Under the pieces are notes generated by a model. That model did no database searches. It was not told the origin of the DNA and saw nothing but the letters and a program-made list of their open reading frames with translations. A DNA stretch of 64,000 bases from Haloplanus sp. GDY1 (GTDB lineage Archaea; Halobacteriota; Halobacteria; Halobacteriales; Haloferacaceae): contig NZ_CP098516.1 of the NCBI RefSeq assembly GCF_023703775.1, positions 99,816-163,815 of the forward strand, written 5' to 3'. The stretch's first letter is position 1, and every line of letters begins with the position of its first letter. The translations under genes and the position numbers were made by a program. Shown here piece after piece: positions 8,181 through 17,891 of the stretch.

Positions 8181-8309
8181 ATGAGTACCGAAACTTCCAG
8201 ACTCGAAATATACCGGACCGCTCTCCCGGATGGAAATAGACCGTCCGTTGCACGAATATTGGTGGGGAGTGCATCTACCCCCACCTGCGAGGAGGCCGAC
8301 CCGCAATGA
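8181..8309 (+). CDS. Small protein coupled to the VirD4-like gene
   Basis: A 42-aa frame from ATG 8181. Its stop overlaps the ATG of the large ATPase gene by four bases (ATGA), the main reason to accept it. No domain or membrane segment is visible; two cysteines are not in a metal-binding arrangement. It may serve mainly to couple translation into the ATPase gene. The 145 bp before it (8036-8180) hold no gene. Confidence 0.45.
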   Translation: MSTETSRLEIYRTALPDGNRPSVARILVGSASTPTCEEADPQ

Positions 8310-11300
8310 GTAAGCCAACCGACCAGGCTGAAAACGAGCGCAACACCACGAAGCCCCCCGGCCGGGACACCCCCGCTGGGAGTATCTTCGACAAGAAAGG
8401 CGTCAACCCCCGCGACGCCTGGGAGCTCAACATGGCCAAGCCGTCGACCGGAGCCGACACGGGGCCGGTGACCGAGACGGGAACAGACGACGGCGACCGC
8501 AGCGACGTCCCGGTCGAGAAATCGGACGGGCCGACTGAGCTGGCAAAGTCTTCGGTCAGCAACGGCGCTGGAGACAGCGAGCGCGAGGACCGACTCGACC
8601 CCTACGACAACGCCACCACGGGCCCCGGAAAGAAACTCGGGGATCCCATCGAAGCCCGGCCGTACATCCATATCTCGCCTGCCCGCGAGCAGGTCACGCC
8701 CGGTAACATCATCGCTGGGCTCTTCGGCCTGTATCGGGCCGGCGTCACCGACACCGGGCGGTTCAACCTCGCCGGTCGCCTCGGCCTCAAAGATACAAAG
8801 AAAACCTTCGAGTTCGTCGTCCACAAGCCGCGAGCTACCAAACGCTTCGACTTCTACCTCTCGGTGACGCCCTATGACGCGACCGCGTTCAAGACGCTCG
8901 CTGCCAACGTCGCCGCGATGTACCCCGAGTCCTTCGAGTTCGAGATCGTCCCGTTCAACCCTGTGGCTGCGTTCGCCAGCGACAACGGCAACGCACAGGT
9001 TGGCGGCCGACGCATCGCCACCCTCGAAGATATTGGCGACCTCGAACGCCTCAGCGGGTTCGAGGACCCCACCGTGTTCGAGGACCACGATATCGGCCGT
9101 GGCGACGGTCCCTCCCCTGAAGAAGCCGAACAGCAACTCATCAAGAAAGGCGTCCCGCTCCGTCCCGAGGAAGTCTCCGAAGAAAAGCGCCCCTCGCTGG
9201 TTCGCTGGAAAGGGATCTCCTCGAAGAAGAACGACTGGATGACGCTCCTGCGGCCGTTCAGCGACATCGCGACGGACAACGACGACCAGTATCGGTCGCC
9301 CCTCAGCGTTCTCCTCGAACAGGCTGTGCACTCCGACGACCCGTTCATGTTCCAGGCCGTGTTCAAGCCCCGGCCAGACTGGACGGGCGAAGCCGAAGTC
9401 CACAAGCGAAACCTCAAAATGGGCAACCACGGGACGTTCAGCGCGTTCAAGAATGAGTTCGCCCGCCAGATGTTCGGCACTTCAGAACAGGAACGCCGGA
9501 ACATCCACCGGGGAGATATCTCCGAACAGGTCGGGGGGACTGTGACCGCTGGCGACACCAACAAAATCACCGGATCGCGGATGGCGCAGATCGACCACAA
9601 ACAGCCCACGACGACGTTCGACCTCACGCTCCGAGCCGCGTGCAACGAACAGACCATCCAGAGCATCTCGAACGCATTCACCTCGCTCTCAGGCCCGTAC
9701 TATGGAATCGAAGGCGAGCTTCTGGGAATCAGCGATACCGAGTTCGCCGCGCTCTGTCACGCCCGACTTGCATCCTCAAGCGGGCTCTCGGGACGCTTCA
9801 GCAAAGGCGACCCCATCCTGTGCGTCTCTCCTGATGAACTCGCGAACTTCGTCGTCGTGCCGCACACGGACGCACTACCCCGTGCGAGTCGGGGTTCATC
9901 CGGCGGGTCACCCGACGCTCGGTCGCCGCTCACCGCGACCGATGAGGATCTCCTCTCGCAGTACAATCACGGGATGCACATCGGTTACGCTGAGACTGCC
10001 GTCGACAACCGCCCCGACATCCCGATCAGCCTGAGCGCCGAACAGCTCACCCATCACGTGATGCGTGCGGCCACGACGGGGGGCGGGAAGACGACGGCGA
10101 TGATTAACGATGCCCTCAGTGCCTACGAGTTCTTTGACGGCCCCATCTTCGTCTTCGATAAGAAGGGTGGCTCGATGGCCGAGGAATACAAGCGAGCCCA
10201 CTTCAAGAAATTCGGAAACCTCGACGACGTCGTCCACATCCCAGTCCCGGGACCAAACGACGAGGTCCTCGCGTTCCCCTACTTCGATATTCGACCGCAG
10301 CTTGCTGCCGGCGTCAGTCGGACGGTCGCTGTGCAGGAGAAAATCGACCGCTACAACGAACTGCTCGTGTACGTCCTTGGCCGGGAGATGGCTGACCAGG
10401 CGTTCGTCGCCCAAGAAATTCTCAACAGCCTCATCAAGGCACAGTTCGATCCCGTCTACGGCAAGGACGCCTGGCCAATCAGCGACCTCCTCACGGCTGC
10501 GATGGATATGCAGAAACTCGGGAGTATGGACGAGCAGACCAAGGCTCAGGGAAAACTCCCGGACGTGAGCGACGATACCCTCCACCGGACTCTCCAGCGC
10601 CACGTCGACGCCGACCGTCAGCGGTTCATGACCTCCATCGATGCGGTGATGAATCGGATCACCAAACTCGCCGAGCGGTCCTTCATCTGGCGGATTCTTA
10701 ACTTCGTTCCCGACTGGGACGAGGAGAACGGCCACTACGCCCACCAGTCACCGATGTTCGATATACAGGATATCCTCGCGAGCAAGCGCGTCGTCCTCAT
10801 CGACACCGGCGACCTCCGCCCCGCCTCGAGCAACCTGTTCACGTTCATGTTACTCGATTACATCTGGTCCGGCGCTCGTCTCCGGCACCGCCTCGGGAGG
10901 ACGCCCTCTGTCAGCGAGGGCTACGTAATCAACCTCATCATCGACGAGGCCGCACCCCTTCTACAATCTGAGCTGGTCCGCGAGGACATGATTCCCGACG
11001 GCCGTGAGTTCGGCCTTGCACTTGAGGTAATCGTGCACTTCGCCGAGCAGGTGAAAGCCGACGCGCTCGACGTCTCCTCCTACAAGGAGATTCTGCGGAA
11101 CATCAATACGAAACTCATCGGGAAACTCGCCGTCGACGACGAACTCGTTATGACGCTGTTCCACGAGGGTATCGAAGACGAGGAACTCGTCGACCGAATC
11201 ACGTCGCTCCCGCGTGGGGAATGGGTCGCCCAACTCCCCGACACGGGCTTCATGACCGACATCCCCGAACTCGTCACGCTCCTTCCCGTCGGCATTCCCG

Positions 11301-12658
11301 CCGGGCACAGCGACTCAGACGAGCCCGTGAGCGCCGATTCAGTCTCACCGTATGGCGACACCTTCAGCCAGATCGACGCGAAGAAGACACGCCAAACGAG
11401 GGACGACTACTGTCTCCAGCCGGGAAGCAACACGGACGCGTCCGCCGAACAGCTCTCAGTGTCCATCAAGAAGGGCGGCGATGCTGGCTCCGCTGATCCG
11501 GGCATGGGTACCGCCTCCGTGACCGAGACCGAAGATGGAGCTGATGTGTGGGAGAACAGGAGGAATACGGCAACTCAAGTCGGGACGAGCTCGAGGGCGT
11601 CAACCCGCTCGAATGGGGATACTCAGACCGGCAATTCGAGTCGGTTCACCCCGCCTGAAGACGACCTCACGGACGACTTTAGTTCACGGCGATCCGACAC
11701 CGCGGGTAATGGCGACGCAGAGGCGGAAACTACGGTTGAAAGTGGCGGCCCGGATTCGGTAACCAATCTGGAAGATCGGGTCAACAACTTCCTCTACAGT
11801 GGGACCGACCCAACCGTCATGGGCGGAGATGATACCGCCGGTGCACACGTTGGTGAGGGGGGAGAATCGACCCTCGCCGATGGAGCAGGGTCTGCCACCG
11901 CCAGCACCCCGAACGCCGAGGGTGCCGATCGGGGAGATGACCGGGCCGGGGGCGTCGGTTCTGACAAAGGAGAGAATCTGACAGTTCAGGAGCGACAGTT
12001 CCTCGCGGCCATCGTGACGACGGTCAACGGCCGTCACCCCAAGTTCGATATCCTCGAGACGATGGAGCGGATAAATAGTCATTTTCCTGATGTAGACGTT
12101 GAGCGCCTCATTCACCTCGGCTGCCTCGAGAAGGTGACCGAGAATCTCCGCGTCTACTACACCGTCACCGAAGACGGCCAGCGTGCATGTGGCGCGCGTG
12201 TCGCCTACGGTGAAGACCAGGGTGACGTGAACGAGAAGACCTACCACAAGGTGATGGTTGAGGCTCTCGCTCGTACACTCGCAACCGACGAGAATAATCA
12301 CTATTTCGTCAAGAGATATACGCCGATATTCGGAACCGACGTGAAGCCCGATGTCGTCGCGTTCACAGACGAGAAGCCAGCTGTGGTCGGGGAGGCAATC
12401 TGGAACGTCCGTCACGAACACATCGTTAAGCACTACGAGGACTTCGACCGCTTCGACGTTGAGAAGAAAATCTGGGTCGTCCCGAATCTCTCAGAAGCAA
12501 AGAATATCACACGTGCCCTGCACAACGCGGGACTGATCGACGAAGTGCCCGCCGAACGAAACAGTCGCTCCTACGACGACATTACCCGTGCGACCTGGGG
12601 CGACGACAGCGACTGGCAATTCGTTGGTGTTGCAAATCTCCTCGATGACCTCCAGTAG
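8306..12658 (+). CDS. VirD4/TraG-like coupling ATPase with C-terminal nuclease-like domain
   Basis: A 1450-aa protein. After an acidic leader and a ~300-residue N-terminal region, a Walker A motif (TTGGGKTT, ~590) is followed by PIFVFDKKGGSMAEEY, typical of conjugative coupling proteins. Walker B is LIIDEAAPLL (~877). Residues ~1010-1210 are a low-complexity acidic linker. The last ~220 residues look like a winged helix (ERQFLAAIVTTVNGRHPKFD) followed by a PD-(D/E)XK-like pattern (VKPDVVAFTD, then VVGEAIWNV). The family pumps DNA into the mating channel. A nuclease-like module on the same chain is unusual and could serve strand processing, since no relaxase is visible in the window. The nuclease reading is tentative; the ATPase call is strong. 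Confidence 0.85.
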   Translation: MSKPTDQAENERNTTKPPGRDTPAGSIFDKKGVNPRDAWELNMAKPSTGADTGPVTETGTDDGDRSDVPVEKSDGPTELAKSSVSNGAGDSEREDRLDPYDNATTGPGKKLGDPIEARPYIHISPAREQVTPGNIIAGLFGLYRAGVTDTGRFNLAGRLGLKDTKKTFEFVVHKPRATKRFDFYLSVTPYDATAFKTLAANVAAMYPESFEFEIVPFNPVAAFASDNGNAQVGGRRIATLEDIGDLERLSGFEDPTVFEDHDIGRGDGPSPEEAEQQLIKKGVPLRPEEVSEEKRPSLVRWKGISSKKNDWMTLLRPFSDIATDNDDQYRSPLSVLLEQAVHSDDPFMFQAVFKPRPDWTGEAEVHKRNLKMGNHGTFSAFKNEFARQMFGTSEQERRNIHRGDISEQVGGTVTAGDTNKITGSRMAQIDHKQPTTTFDLTLRAACNEQTIQSISNAFTSLSGPYYGIEGELLGISDTEFAALCHARLASSSGLSGRFSKGDPILCVSPDELANFVVVPHTDALPRASRGSSGGSPDARSPLTATDEDLLSQYNHGMHIGYAETAVDNRPDIPISLSAEQLTHHVMRAATTGGGKTTAMINDALSAYEFFDGPIFVFDKKGGSMAEEYKRAHFKKFGNLDDVVHIPVPGPNDEVLAFPYFDIRPQLAAGVSRTVAVQEKIDRYNELLVYVLGREMADQAFVAQEILNSLIKAQFDPVYGKDAWPISDLLTAAMDMQKLGSMDEQTKAQGKLPDVSDDTLHRTLQRHVDADRQRFMTSIDAVMNRITKLAERSFIWRILNFVPDWDEENGHYAHQSPMFDIQDILASKRVVLIDTGDLRPASSNLFTFMLLDYIWSGARLRHRLGRTPSVSEGYVINLIIDEAAPLLQSELVREDMIPDGREFGLALEVIVHFAEQVKADALDVSSYKEILRNINTKLIGKLAVDDELVMTLFHEGIEDEELVDRITSLPRGEWVAQLPDTGFMTDIPELVTLLPVGIPAGHSDSDEPVSADSVSPYGDTFSQIDAKKTRQTRDDYCLQPGSNTDASAEQLSVSIKKGGDAGSADPGMGTASVTETEDGADVWENRRNTATQVGTSSRASTRSNGDTQTGNSSRFTPPEDDLTDDFSSRRSDTAGNGDAEAETTVESGGPDSVTNLEDRVNNFLYSGTDPTVMGGDDTAGAHVGEGGESTLADGAGSATASTPNAEGADRGDDRAGGVGSDKGENLTVQERQFLAAIVTTVNGRHPKFDILETMERINSHFPDVDVERLIHLGCLEKVTENLRVYYTVTEDGQRACGARVAYGEDQGDVNEKTYHKVMVEALARTLATDENNHYFVKRYTPIFGTDVKPDVVAFTDEKPAVVGEAIWNVRHEHIVKHYEDFDRFDVEKKIWVVPNLSEAKNITRALHNAGLIDEVPAERNSRSYDDITRATWGDDSDWQFVGVANLLDDLQ

Positions 12659-12670
12659 CCATTATTGGGG

Positions 12671-13110
12671 ATGCGCGCAAAGTGTGCGCACGCCGTGCGC
12701 AGGCAGTACGGCGCTCCTCCCTGCAGAATCAAGGTTCAATAAGGCAACCCTCCCGTTACAACTTAGCGCAAAGCCGCAAAACTGCTTAGAGGTGCTAAAA
12801 GACTCTGTAGGTTCTCTATTCGGAACCCGCCATCTCGAGGCCACTTCGGGGGTGCGCAACTCCGCGCAAATTCTGCGCACGCCGCGCACGGCGGGTAAAC
12901 GGCTTCTATCCCCAGAATCCGGGTTCCGGGTGGTACTTCGACCGTTACAACTTTGCGCACGTGCGCAGAACGCTTTAGAGGCCTTAACGAGCAATTTGGT
13001 GGCTCCATTCGCCCCCTTCGATGCTACATATCATAGTATTGGGTGGGAGGGGGTCTCCACCGTTGCGCATATCGCGCGCAGGGTACCGGTTTCCCCTGAA
13101 TCCGGGTCGA
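12671..13110. repeat. ~189-bp imperfect tandem repeats rich in TGCGCA, upstream of primase-polymerase
   Basis: The ~520-bp gap before 13181 has no gene. Two copies of a unit spaced 189 bp apart share, in order: TGCGCACGCCG (12685, 12874), CAGAATC (12724, 12913) and CGTTACAACTT followed by GCGCA (12754, 12943), then CTTTAGAGG-like sequence. A degraded third copy near 13062-13110 keeps TTGCGCA and TGAATCCGGGT. Such direct repeats beside a replication gene suggest an iteron-type origin or an autoregulatory region. Confidence 0.6.
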
Positions 13111-13180
13111 GATCGAGCACTCGCGTTTCTTTCGCCCGCTGTCGAGTGGCGACGACCCATCCAGACATCACGATGAACTC

Positions 13181-15358
13181 ATGACGAAAATCGACGTAAC
13201 AGCCGACGCAATCCCCGACAATATCCGCTCCATCGAGAATTGGATTCTCTGGCGCGAAGGAGCGCGCGACGGGAAAGCTACCAAAATCCCGACGAAACCA
13301 TATCGAACCAGCGGTGACATCAACTGTGACGTTACCAACCCCAAACACCGGCGCGACTTCGACACCGCCTGGGACGCCTTCAACGACTCCCGGGTAACCG
13401 GCGATGGCCTCGGCTTCATCTTCACCGACACCGTTTCCATCACTGGCGTTGACCTCGATAAGTGTCGTGATCCTGATACGGGGGATCTCGAAGATTGGGC
13501 CCTCGATATCATCGACCGACTCGACTCATACACCGAGATTTCCCCCTCCGGTACGGGTGTACATATCCTCGTCGGGGGAGAACTCACCGCCGGCGGCAAC
13601 CGCCGAGGTCGGGTCGAGATGTATGACACCGACCGTTACTTCACCGTAACCGGCGCGCACCTCAACGGGACACCCACCGAGATTCGGACCTGTCAGGACG
13701 ATTTAGACGCCGTCCACCGGAAGTACATCCGTGGTGAGACGACCTCTGATGGGCAGTTGAGTCTCGCAGAGACCGCCGCGACCGATACCTCAGACCGCGG
13801 AGATAATCGAGGTGGTCGGCGTCCCACCGAAGCCGCCGGCCGGCAGAGTGAGAGCGTCCTCGTCGAACGCTATGGTGATGCCTTCAGGAACATTCGCGAC
13901 CCGGCCATTCGGGAAGCCCTTGAGCGGGTTCAGACGAAGTACCTCCCACCCGTGTGCCCCAGTATATTTGACGACCTCGCGGGCCCCGGTGTCGAACTAT
14001 CAGATAGCGAGATTCTGACCCGGATGTATGACTCGCGCGGCGGCGACCGCAAACGGCGACTCTACAAGGGCGACTCCTCGATGTGGGGCTCTCACGACGC
14101 CGACTATCCCAGCCAGTCAGAGGCGGATATGGCGCTCGTTCACAACCTCGCCTTCTGGACTGGGAAGGACCCCGACCGGATGGATGCGCTCTTTCGCAAC
14201 TCCGGGTTGATGCGCTCCAAGTGGGATGACCCGCACTACTCGAGTGGCGCGACGTACGGCGCCGTTGCCCTCGCCCGTGCACTCCTTCGTGTGGACGACT
14301 ACTACGAACTCCCGAGCGAAGAGGGAGTGGCGTTCTCGAAGGCCGATGGGCCAACGTCACCGTCCACGACTACCGGCCACTCCCCCAGTGCCCCGGACGC
14401 GCCCGCGAGCGACGTGACATCGTCAGCATCCCCTCAGCGCCCCCAGGACGCCGCTGGTGCGACCGGAGCATCTTCCGCGAACGATGACGCGTCCTCATCG
14501 GTCGAGGCCGCTCCGAGCGCCCCAAGCCCGCTGCACACGGACGACGCTGCGACCACCGCCGAGAGTTCCCCCGATGTCCTTCTTGACATCGACGGCGACC
14601 ACCAGTACGCGAACGGGGACGGGAACGCAGGCGCGAACGAGAACGCGAAAGACCGTGGCGACATCGGCGTCGACGACCCGGGGGCCGCTGCCGACGCAGT
14701 CGCGAACCGCCAAGTCGACGCTCCTAGTGGGGACGTGCTTCCCGAGGGCGTTGAGCCCGCCGCCGCCGACGGGACGGACACCGATCCCGACCTCGATGAG
14801 AGTACCCGGCGGATGATGGCTGAGTCCGTCACAAGGGCTGGTGGGAAGTGGTCGCGGACCAGCCCCCATCTCGACGATTCCGAGAAGCACCCCACCGATT
14901 GGACTGTCGGCCCCATCGAGGGCCGTACGCCCACTGCGCAGGCGATGAAGGTCGCTCGCGAGGACAACCGTGTTCTCGCTCGTCATCAGAGCCGTCTCGA
15001 AGAGCGGCTCCGCGATTCCACGGCCGTCGAGGAGGACCGCGACCGCTACAAGTTCACTGCCGAGACCTATCTCAAGGCGATGGACGAGCTGATGGGCGAG
15101 CGCGAACGCTACCGCCGCCAGCTCAAGCAGGCGGGCCTCCTCTCGAAGGCGGATGCCGACCTCCCCGACGACCCCGTGAAGCGGCTCAAACAGATTCTCC
15201 GCCCGATGGTTCGTCGCGAAGACGTCGCGACGGCCAAAGAGACGCTCACCGGCCTGGACGCCGTCCTCCGCGAATACGAAGAAGCGAACGAGCAAATCCA
15301 GGCCGATGAACGTCAACGCCGGAAACAGCGTGGGATGTTCTCTCGCTTCTTCAGCTAA
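13181..15358 (+). CDS. Primase-polymerase with NrS-1-like HBD domain
   Basis: A 725-aa protein. Residues ~1-190 match archaeo-eukaryotic primase-type polymerases of plasmids and phages: IPTKPYRTSGD, then ITGVDLDKC (metal-binding acidic residues), SYTEISPSGTGVHI and YDTDRYFTVTGAHL. Residues ~260-365 match the NrS-1-polymerase helix-bundle (HBD) domain (LSDSEILTRMYDSR, then SEADMALVHNLAFWTGKDP). A ~200-residue acidic linker and a C-terminal coiled-coil-like region follow. The protein should synthesise primers, and possibly extend them, for replication of the element. No helicase domain is fused. It begins ATG 13181 directly after the tandem-repeat region, consistent with an origin-replicator pair. 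Confidence 0.85.
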   Translation: MTKIDVTADAIPDNIRSIENWILWREGARDGKATKIPTKPYRTSGDINCDVTNPKHRRDFDTAWDAFNDSRVTGDGLGFIFTDTVSITGVDLDKCRDPDTGDLEDWALDIIDRLDSYTEISPSGTGVHILVGGELTAGGNRRGRVEMYDTDRYFTVTGAHLNGTPTEIRTCQDDLDAVHRKYIRGETTSDGQLSLAETAATDTSDRGDNRGGRRPTEAAGRQSESVLVERYGDAFRNIRDPAIREALERVQTKYLPPVCPSIFDDLAGPGVELSDSEILTRMYDSRGGDRKRRLYKGDSSMWGSHDADYPSQSEADMALVHNLAFWTGKDPDRMDALFRNSGLMRSKWDDPHYSSGATYGAVALARALLRVDDYYELPSEEGVAFSKADGPTSPSTTTGHSPSAPDAPASDVTSSASPQRPQDAAGATGASSANDDASSSVEAAPSAPSPLHTDDAATTAESSPDVLLDIDGDHQYANGDGNAGANENAKDRGDIGVDDPGAAADAVANRQVDAPSGDVLPEGVEPAAADGTDTDPDLDESTRRMMAESVTRAGGKWSRTSPHLDDSEKHPTDWTVGPIEGRTPTAQAMKVAREDNRVLARHQSRLEERLRDSTAVEEDRDRYKFTAETYLKAMDELMGERERYRRQLKQAGLLSKADADLPDDPVKRLKQILRPMVRREDVATAKETLTGLDAVLREYEEANEQIQADERQRRKQRGMFSRFFS

Positions 15359-15450
15359 CCGCCCTGCTGTCGGGTCAGTCGCGACGCGTCTCCGTGTTCG
15401 CTCCTTCCCCGCACCGCCGACGGTGTGCCCCTCCCCGATGCTGGGCGAGA

Positions 15451-15475
15451 ATTGGACCCCAAAGGGGGTGAGGGA
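15451..15475 (+). promoter_or_regulatory. Structured leader, TATTGG class (copy 1)
   Basis: ATTGG, then CCCC-AAA-GGGG hairpin, then GTGAGGG, 7 bp before ATG 15482. The GGTGAGG string could pair with the 16S tail and is partly held in the stem. Confidence 0.7.
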
Positions 15476-15481
15476 TTTGAG

Positions 15482-15787
15482 ATGAACAATATCCAATCCG
15501 ACGAGCGGAGCATCGACACCGATCGCACGGCCGAGCGCGCCCCCGTCAGCGCGACGTTCAAGACGGGCGAGGAACCCGAGTTCCGCAAGTCCGATTACGA
15601 CCCGCACGGCGAAACCTTCGCCGCGGTCAGCCATTCCCTCGCGTCGTGCGACGGTGGGTGCGGGACGAGCGGCCTGGTTCCGACTGCGCTTCTAGAGGAC
15701 GCCGACGGCCTCACGGGGTGGCCGCCGTTCGACATCCTCTGTGAATCTTGTGCGGACGCCATCGTTCGCGACGATTACTCGTTCTGA
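15482..15787 (+). CDS. Small zinc-finger-like protein
   Basis: A 101-aa protein starting at ATG 15482, seven bases after a structured leader. The C-terminal half has four cysteines in two clusters (CDGGCGTSG at ~60 and CESC at ~89), suggesting one zinc site. The N-terminus is acidic and disordered-looking. I do not recognise the family. It lies between the primase-polymerase and RPA genes. Confidence 0.65.
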   Translation: MNNIQSDERSIDTDRTAERAPVSATFKTGEEPEFRKSDYDPHGETFAAVSHSLASCDGGCGTSGLVPTALLEDADGLTGWPPFDILCESCADAIVRDDYSF

Positions 15788-15850
15788 CGACGTCCGAGAG
15801 CGAGCCCTTCGACCATCCGCGGTTTCCACTTTCCTCCCTTCCGACGTGGG

Positions 15851-15876
15851 TATTGGCCCCCAAAGGGGGGTAGGGG
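15851..15876 (+). promoter_or_regulatory. Structured leader, TATTGG class (copy 2)
   Basis: TATTGG then CCCCC-AAA-GGGGG hairpin, followed by GTAGGGG. The only start soon after it is the short frame at 15897. Confidence 0.65.
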
Positions 15877-15896
15877 AAGTGAGAGAGGGCACGACG

Positions 15897-16079
15897 ATGT
15901 CCGTCCTCTCGATATCCGACCTCACGAGCGAATCGGTGCGAGCGATGCCGATCCGTTGGCACTCCGCTGACGGCGACGGCGGTTGTCCTGCTCGCGTCTC
16001 CCGAAAGTATTGGCCCCCAAAGGGGGGTGAGGGAGAGCGGGTGGGGCGAGGCGCGTCCTCGTTCTGTCCTGACTCGTGA
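15897..16079 (+). CDS. Possible 60-aa protein between two structured leaders
   Basis: ATG 15897 opens a 60-aa frame 21 bases after leader copy 2. Its second half reads through leader copy 3 (16008-16034), giving the peptide KYWPPKGGEGE. It may be a genuine short gene or a leader peptide for the RPA gene; alternatively the two leaders are simply duplicated. No homology is recognised. Confidence 0.35.
   Translation: MSVLSISDLTSESVRAMPIRWHSADGDGGCPARVSRKYWPPKGGEGERVGRGASSFCPDS
16008..16034 (+). promoter_or_regulatory. Structured leader, TATTGG class (copy 3)
   Basis: TATTGG-CCCCC-AAA-GGGGG-GTGAGGGA, 68 bp before the fused RPA gene (ATG 16102). Nearly identical to copy 2. Confidence 0.7.
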
Positions 16080-16101
16080 GAATCCCCCCAGAGAGACTAC
16101 T

Positions 16102-17691
16102 ATGAGTGCAAACTCCAACCTCAGCGTGGAGCAGCGTGCGGCAGATATCAGCGGCAAGTTCGGCGGCATGGGCGTAGATGTGCCCGCGTCGACCGTCCAG
16201 GAGCGAATCGTGGCCATGCAGGAGTTCAGCGTCCCCCTCGAGGAGGCGACCACGACGACGGTTCGCAACCTCGCAGCGGAGTACGGCCTCGATGATGGCG
16301 ATCTGTCCGATGACATCTCGGCTCTCGCCGGCTTCGGTGGGAACGCGAGCGGATCGCACGCCTTCGAGCGCGTCATGCTCGGCGACATCGCGGACCTCGG
16401 CCCCGAGGAATGGGTGGACGTCCGCGCACAGGTCGTCGACCTCTGGGAGCCCAGGCACGACTCCATGCGACAGGTCGGCCTCATCGGTGATGAGACGGCG
16501 CAGATGAAGTTCGTCGTCTGGCAGAAGAACACCGAGAGCCTGCCCACGCTCGAAGCGGGCGTCACCTACGACATCGCCTCGGCGATCACGAACGAGTACG
16601 AGGGCAAGTACTCCATCTCGCTCAACAAGGCCAGCGAGGTCACCGAGTCCGACGCCGAAGACGTCGTCGAGCCCACCGACGGGAAGATGCGTGCGACGGG
16701 CACGCTCGTTGCGCTCGAAGACGGCAGTGGCCTGATCAAGCGCTGCCCACACGAGGACTGCACGCGCGTCGTCCAGAACGGCCGGTGCTCCGAGCACGGC
16801 GAGGTTGACGGCGTGTTCGACCTTCGACTCAAGGCCATCCTCGACGACGGTGAGCGCGCTGTCCGGGCGCTGTTCAACGCCGAGATGACCGAAGCCGTCA
16901 GCGGCATCTCGCTCGAGGCGGCGAAGGAACAGGCAGCAGACGCTCTCGACGCAAGCGTCGTCGGTGCGGAACTCCGTGCCTCTCTCATCGGGAAGACCTT
17001 CGACGTCCGCGGCCCGGTCGTCGGCGAGTACTTCCTCGTGGATGAAGCGGTCGAGACGGGCTACTCGGCGGACAATCCTGGCCTCAGTGACCCGGCTATC
17101 GCCCCGGCGGTCACGCAGCGCCAGCCTGCCAAGCGCCTGTTCGCGGAGGAACTCACCCAGGCGACCCACTCGTTCACCCGTCCCGAGGACGAGGGCGATG
17201 ACCGCGCGCCGAAGTTCACGCTCCTGCCGAGTGGCGAAGCCGCCAATCGCGTGTTCGTCGTCGGGACGCTCATCGAGACGGCAGATGTCGGAAGTGACGC
17301 CGAGTTCTGGAAGGGGCGCGTGATGGCTGCTGGTGCGGCCGTGAACCTCTACGCCGGGCAGTATCAGGCTGAGGCGCTGGACGTGCTCCGGTCGGCCGAG
17401 ACGCCGTCGTACGTCGCGGTGGTCGGGAAGATCCACCACTACGAGACGGAGTACGGCGTGCAGGTGTCCATCCAACCCGAGTCCATCACAGTCGTCGATC
17501 GCGACGCCCGCGACTCGTGGGTGGCCGAAACCATCGACGCGACCCAGAAGCGCCTCGGTGCGCTCGCCAGCGGCGACTCCGAGGCGACCGACGCTGTCCA
17601 GTCGGTCTACCAGTCGGATGTCTCCGACATCGAAGCGGTCGTCGACGCGGCCATCAAGGACATCGCGCCCGAACCGGCTCCCGCCCAGTAA
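16102..17691 (+). CDS. RPA fused to RPA-associated protein (COG3390)
   Basis: A 529-aa single-strand DNA-binding protein. Residues 1-335 form an RPA-type large subunit: a helical N-terminus, an OB fold (WVDVRAQVVDLWEPRHDSMR to VTYDIASAITNEYEGKYSIS), a zinc finger with C215, C220, C229 and H232, then a second OB-like region. Residues ~338-529 (from QRQPAKRLFAEELTQATHSF) match the RPA-associated protein found next to rpa in haloarchaea. In the paralogous locus at 27231-29000 these parts are separate genes, so this one is a fusion. It presumably protects and organises ssDNA during replication or conjugation of the element. ATG 16102 follows leader copy 3; an in-frame start at 16027 lies inside that leader. 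Confidence 0.9.
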   Translation: MSANSNLSVEQRAADISGKFGGMGVDVPASTVQERIVAMQEFSVPLEEATTTTVRNLAAEYGLDDGDLSDDISALAGFGGNASGSHAFERVMLGDIADLGPEEWVDVRAQVVDLWEPRHDSMRQVGLIGDETAQMKFVVWQKNTESLPTLEAGVTYDIASAITNEYEGKYSISLNKASEVTESDAEDVVEPTDGKMRATGTLVALEDGSGLIKRCPHEDCTRVVQNGRCSEHGEVDGVFDLRLKAILDDGERAVRALFNAEMTEAVSGISLEAAKEQAADALDASVVGAELRASLIGKTFDVRGPVVGEYFLVDEAVETGYSADNPGLSDPAIAPAVTQRQPAKRLFAEELTQATHSFTRPEDEGDDRAPKFTLLPSGEAANRVFVVGTLIETADVGSDAEFWKGRVMAAGAAVNLYAGQYQAEALDVLRSAETPSYVAVVGKIHHYETEYGVQVSIQPESITVVDRDARDSWVAETIDATQKRLGALASGDSEATDAVQSVYQSDVSDIEAVVDAAIKDIAPEPAPAQ

Positions 17692-17891
17692 GGGGCGAGC
17701 TGCCCATTCGTCTCAAGGGCATCTTTTGGCGTTCGCTCACCCGTCCCCGCCAACTTGTACTCCTCGGGAGTCGAGGCCCACTACTTCTTCTTTTGCTTCC
17801 GGTTCCGCCTCCGCCCCGGCCTCGCTTCGCTCGGCCGGTTACCGAGTGGCTCCTCACACTCCCGGATGGACGGGTCGCCACCGACGGCGAG

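Noticed and set aside
8075..9430. 451-aa minus-strand frame opposite the VirD4-like gene
   Set aside because: It is antisense to a strongly supported 1450-aa gene with clear motifs. Long antisense frames are common in GC-rich haloarchaeal DNA, and its composition is hydrophobic/Gly-rich rather than acidic.
12671..13110. CRISPR array
   Set aside because: Repeat units are ~189 bp apart, imperfect, and without uniform spacers; no cas genes are nearby.
15922..17475. 517-aa minus-strand frame opposite the fused RPA gene
   Set aside because: Antisense to a gene with zinc finger and paralogue; the translation has no motif and depends on third-position GC bias.
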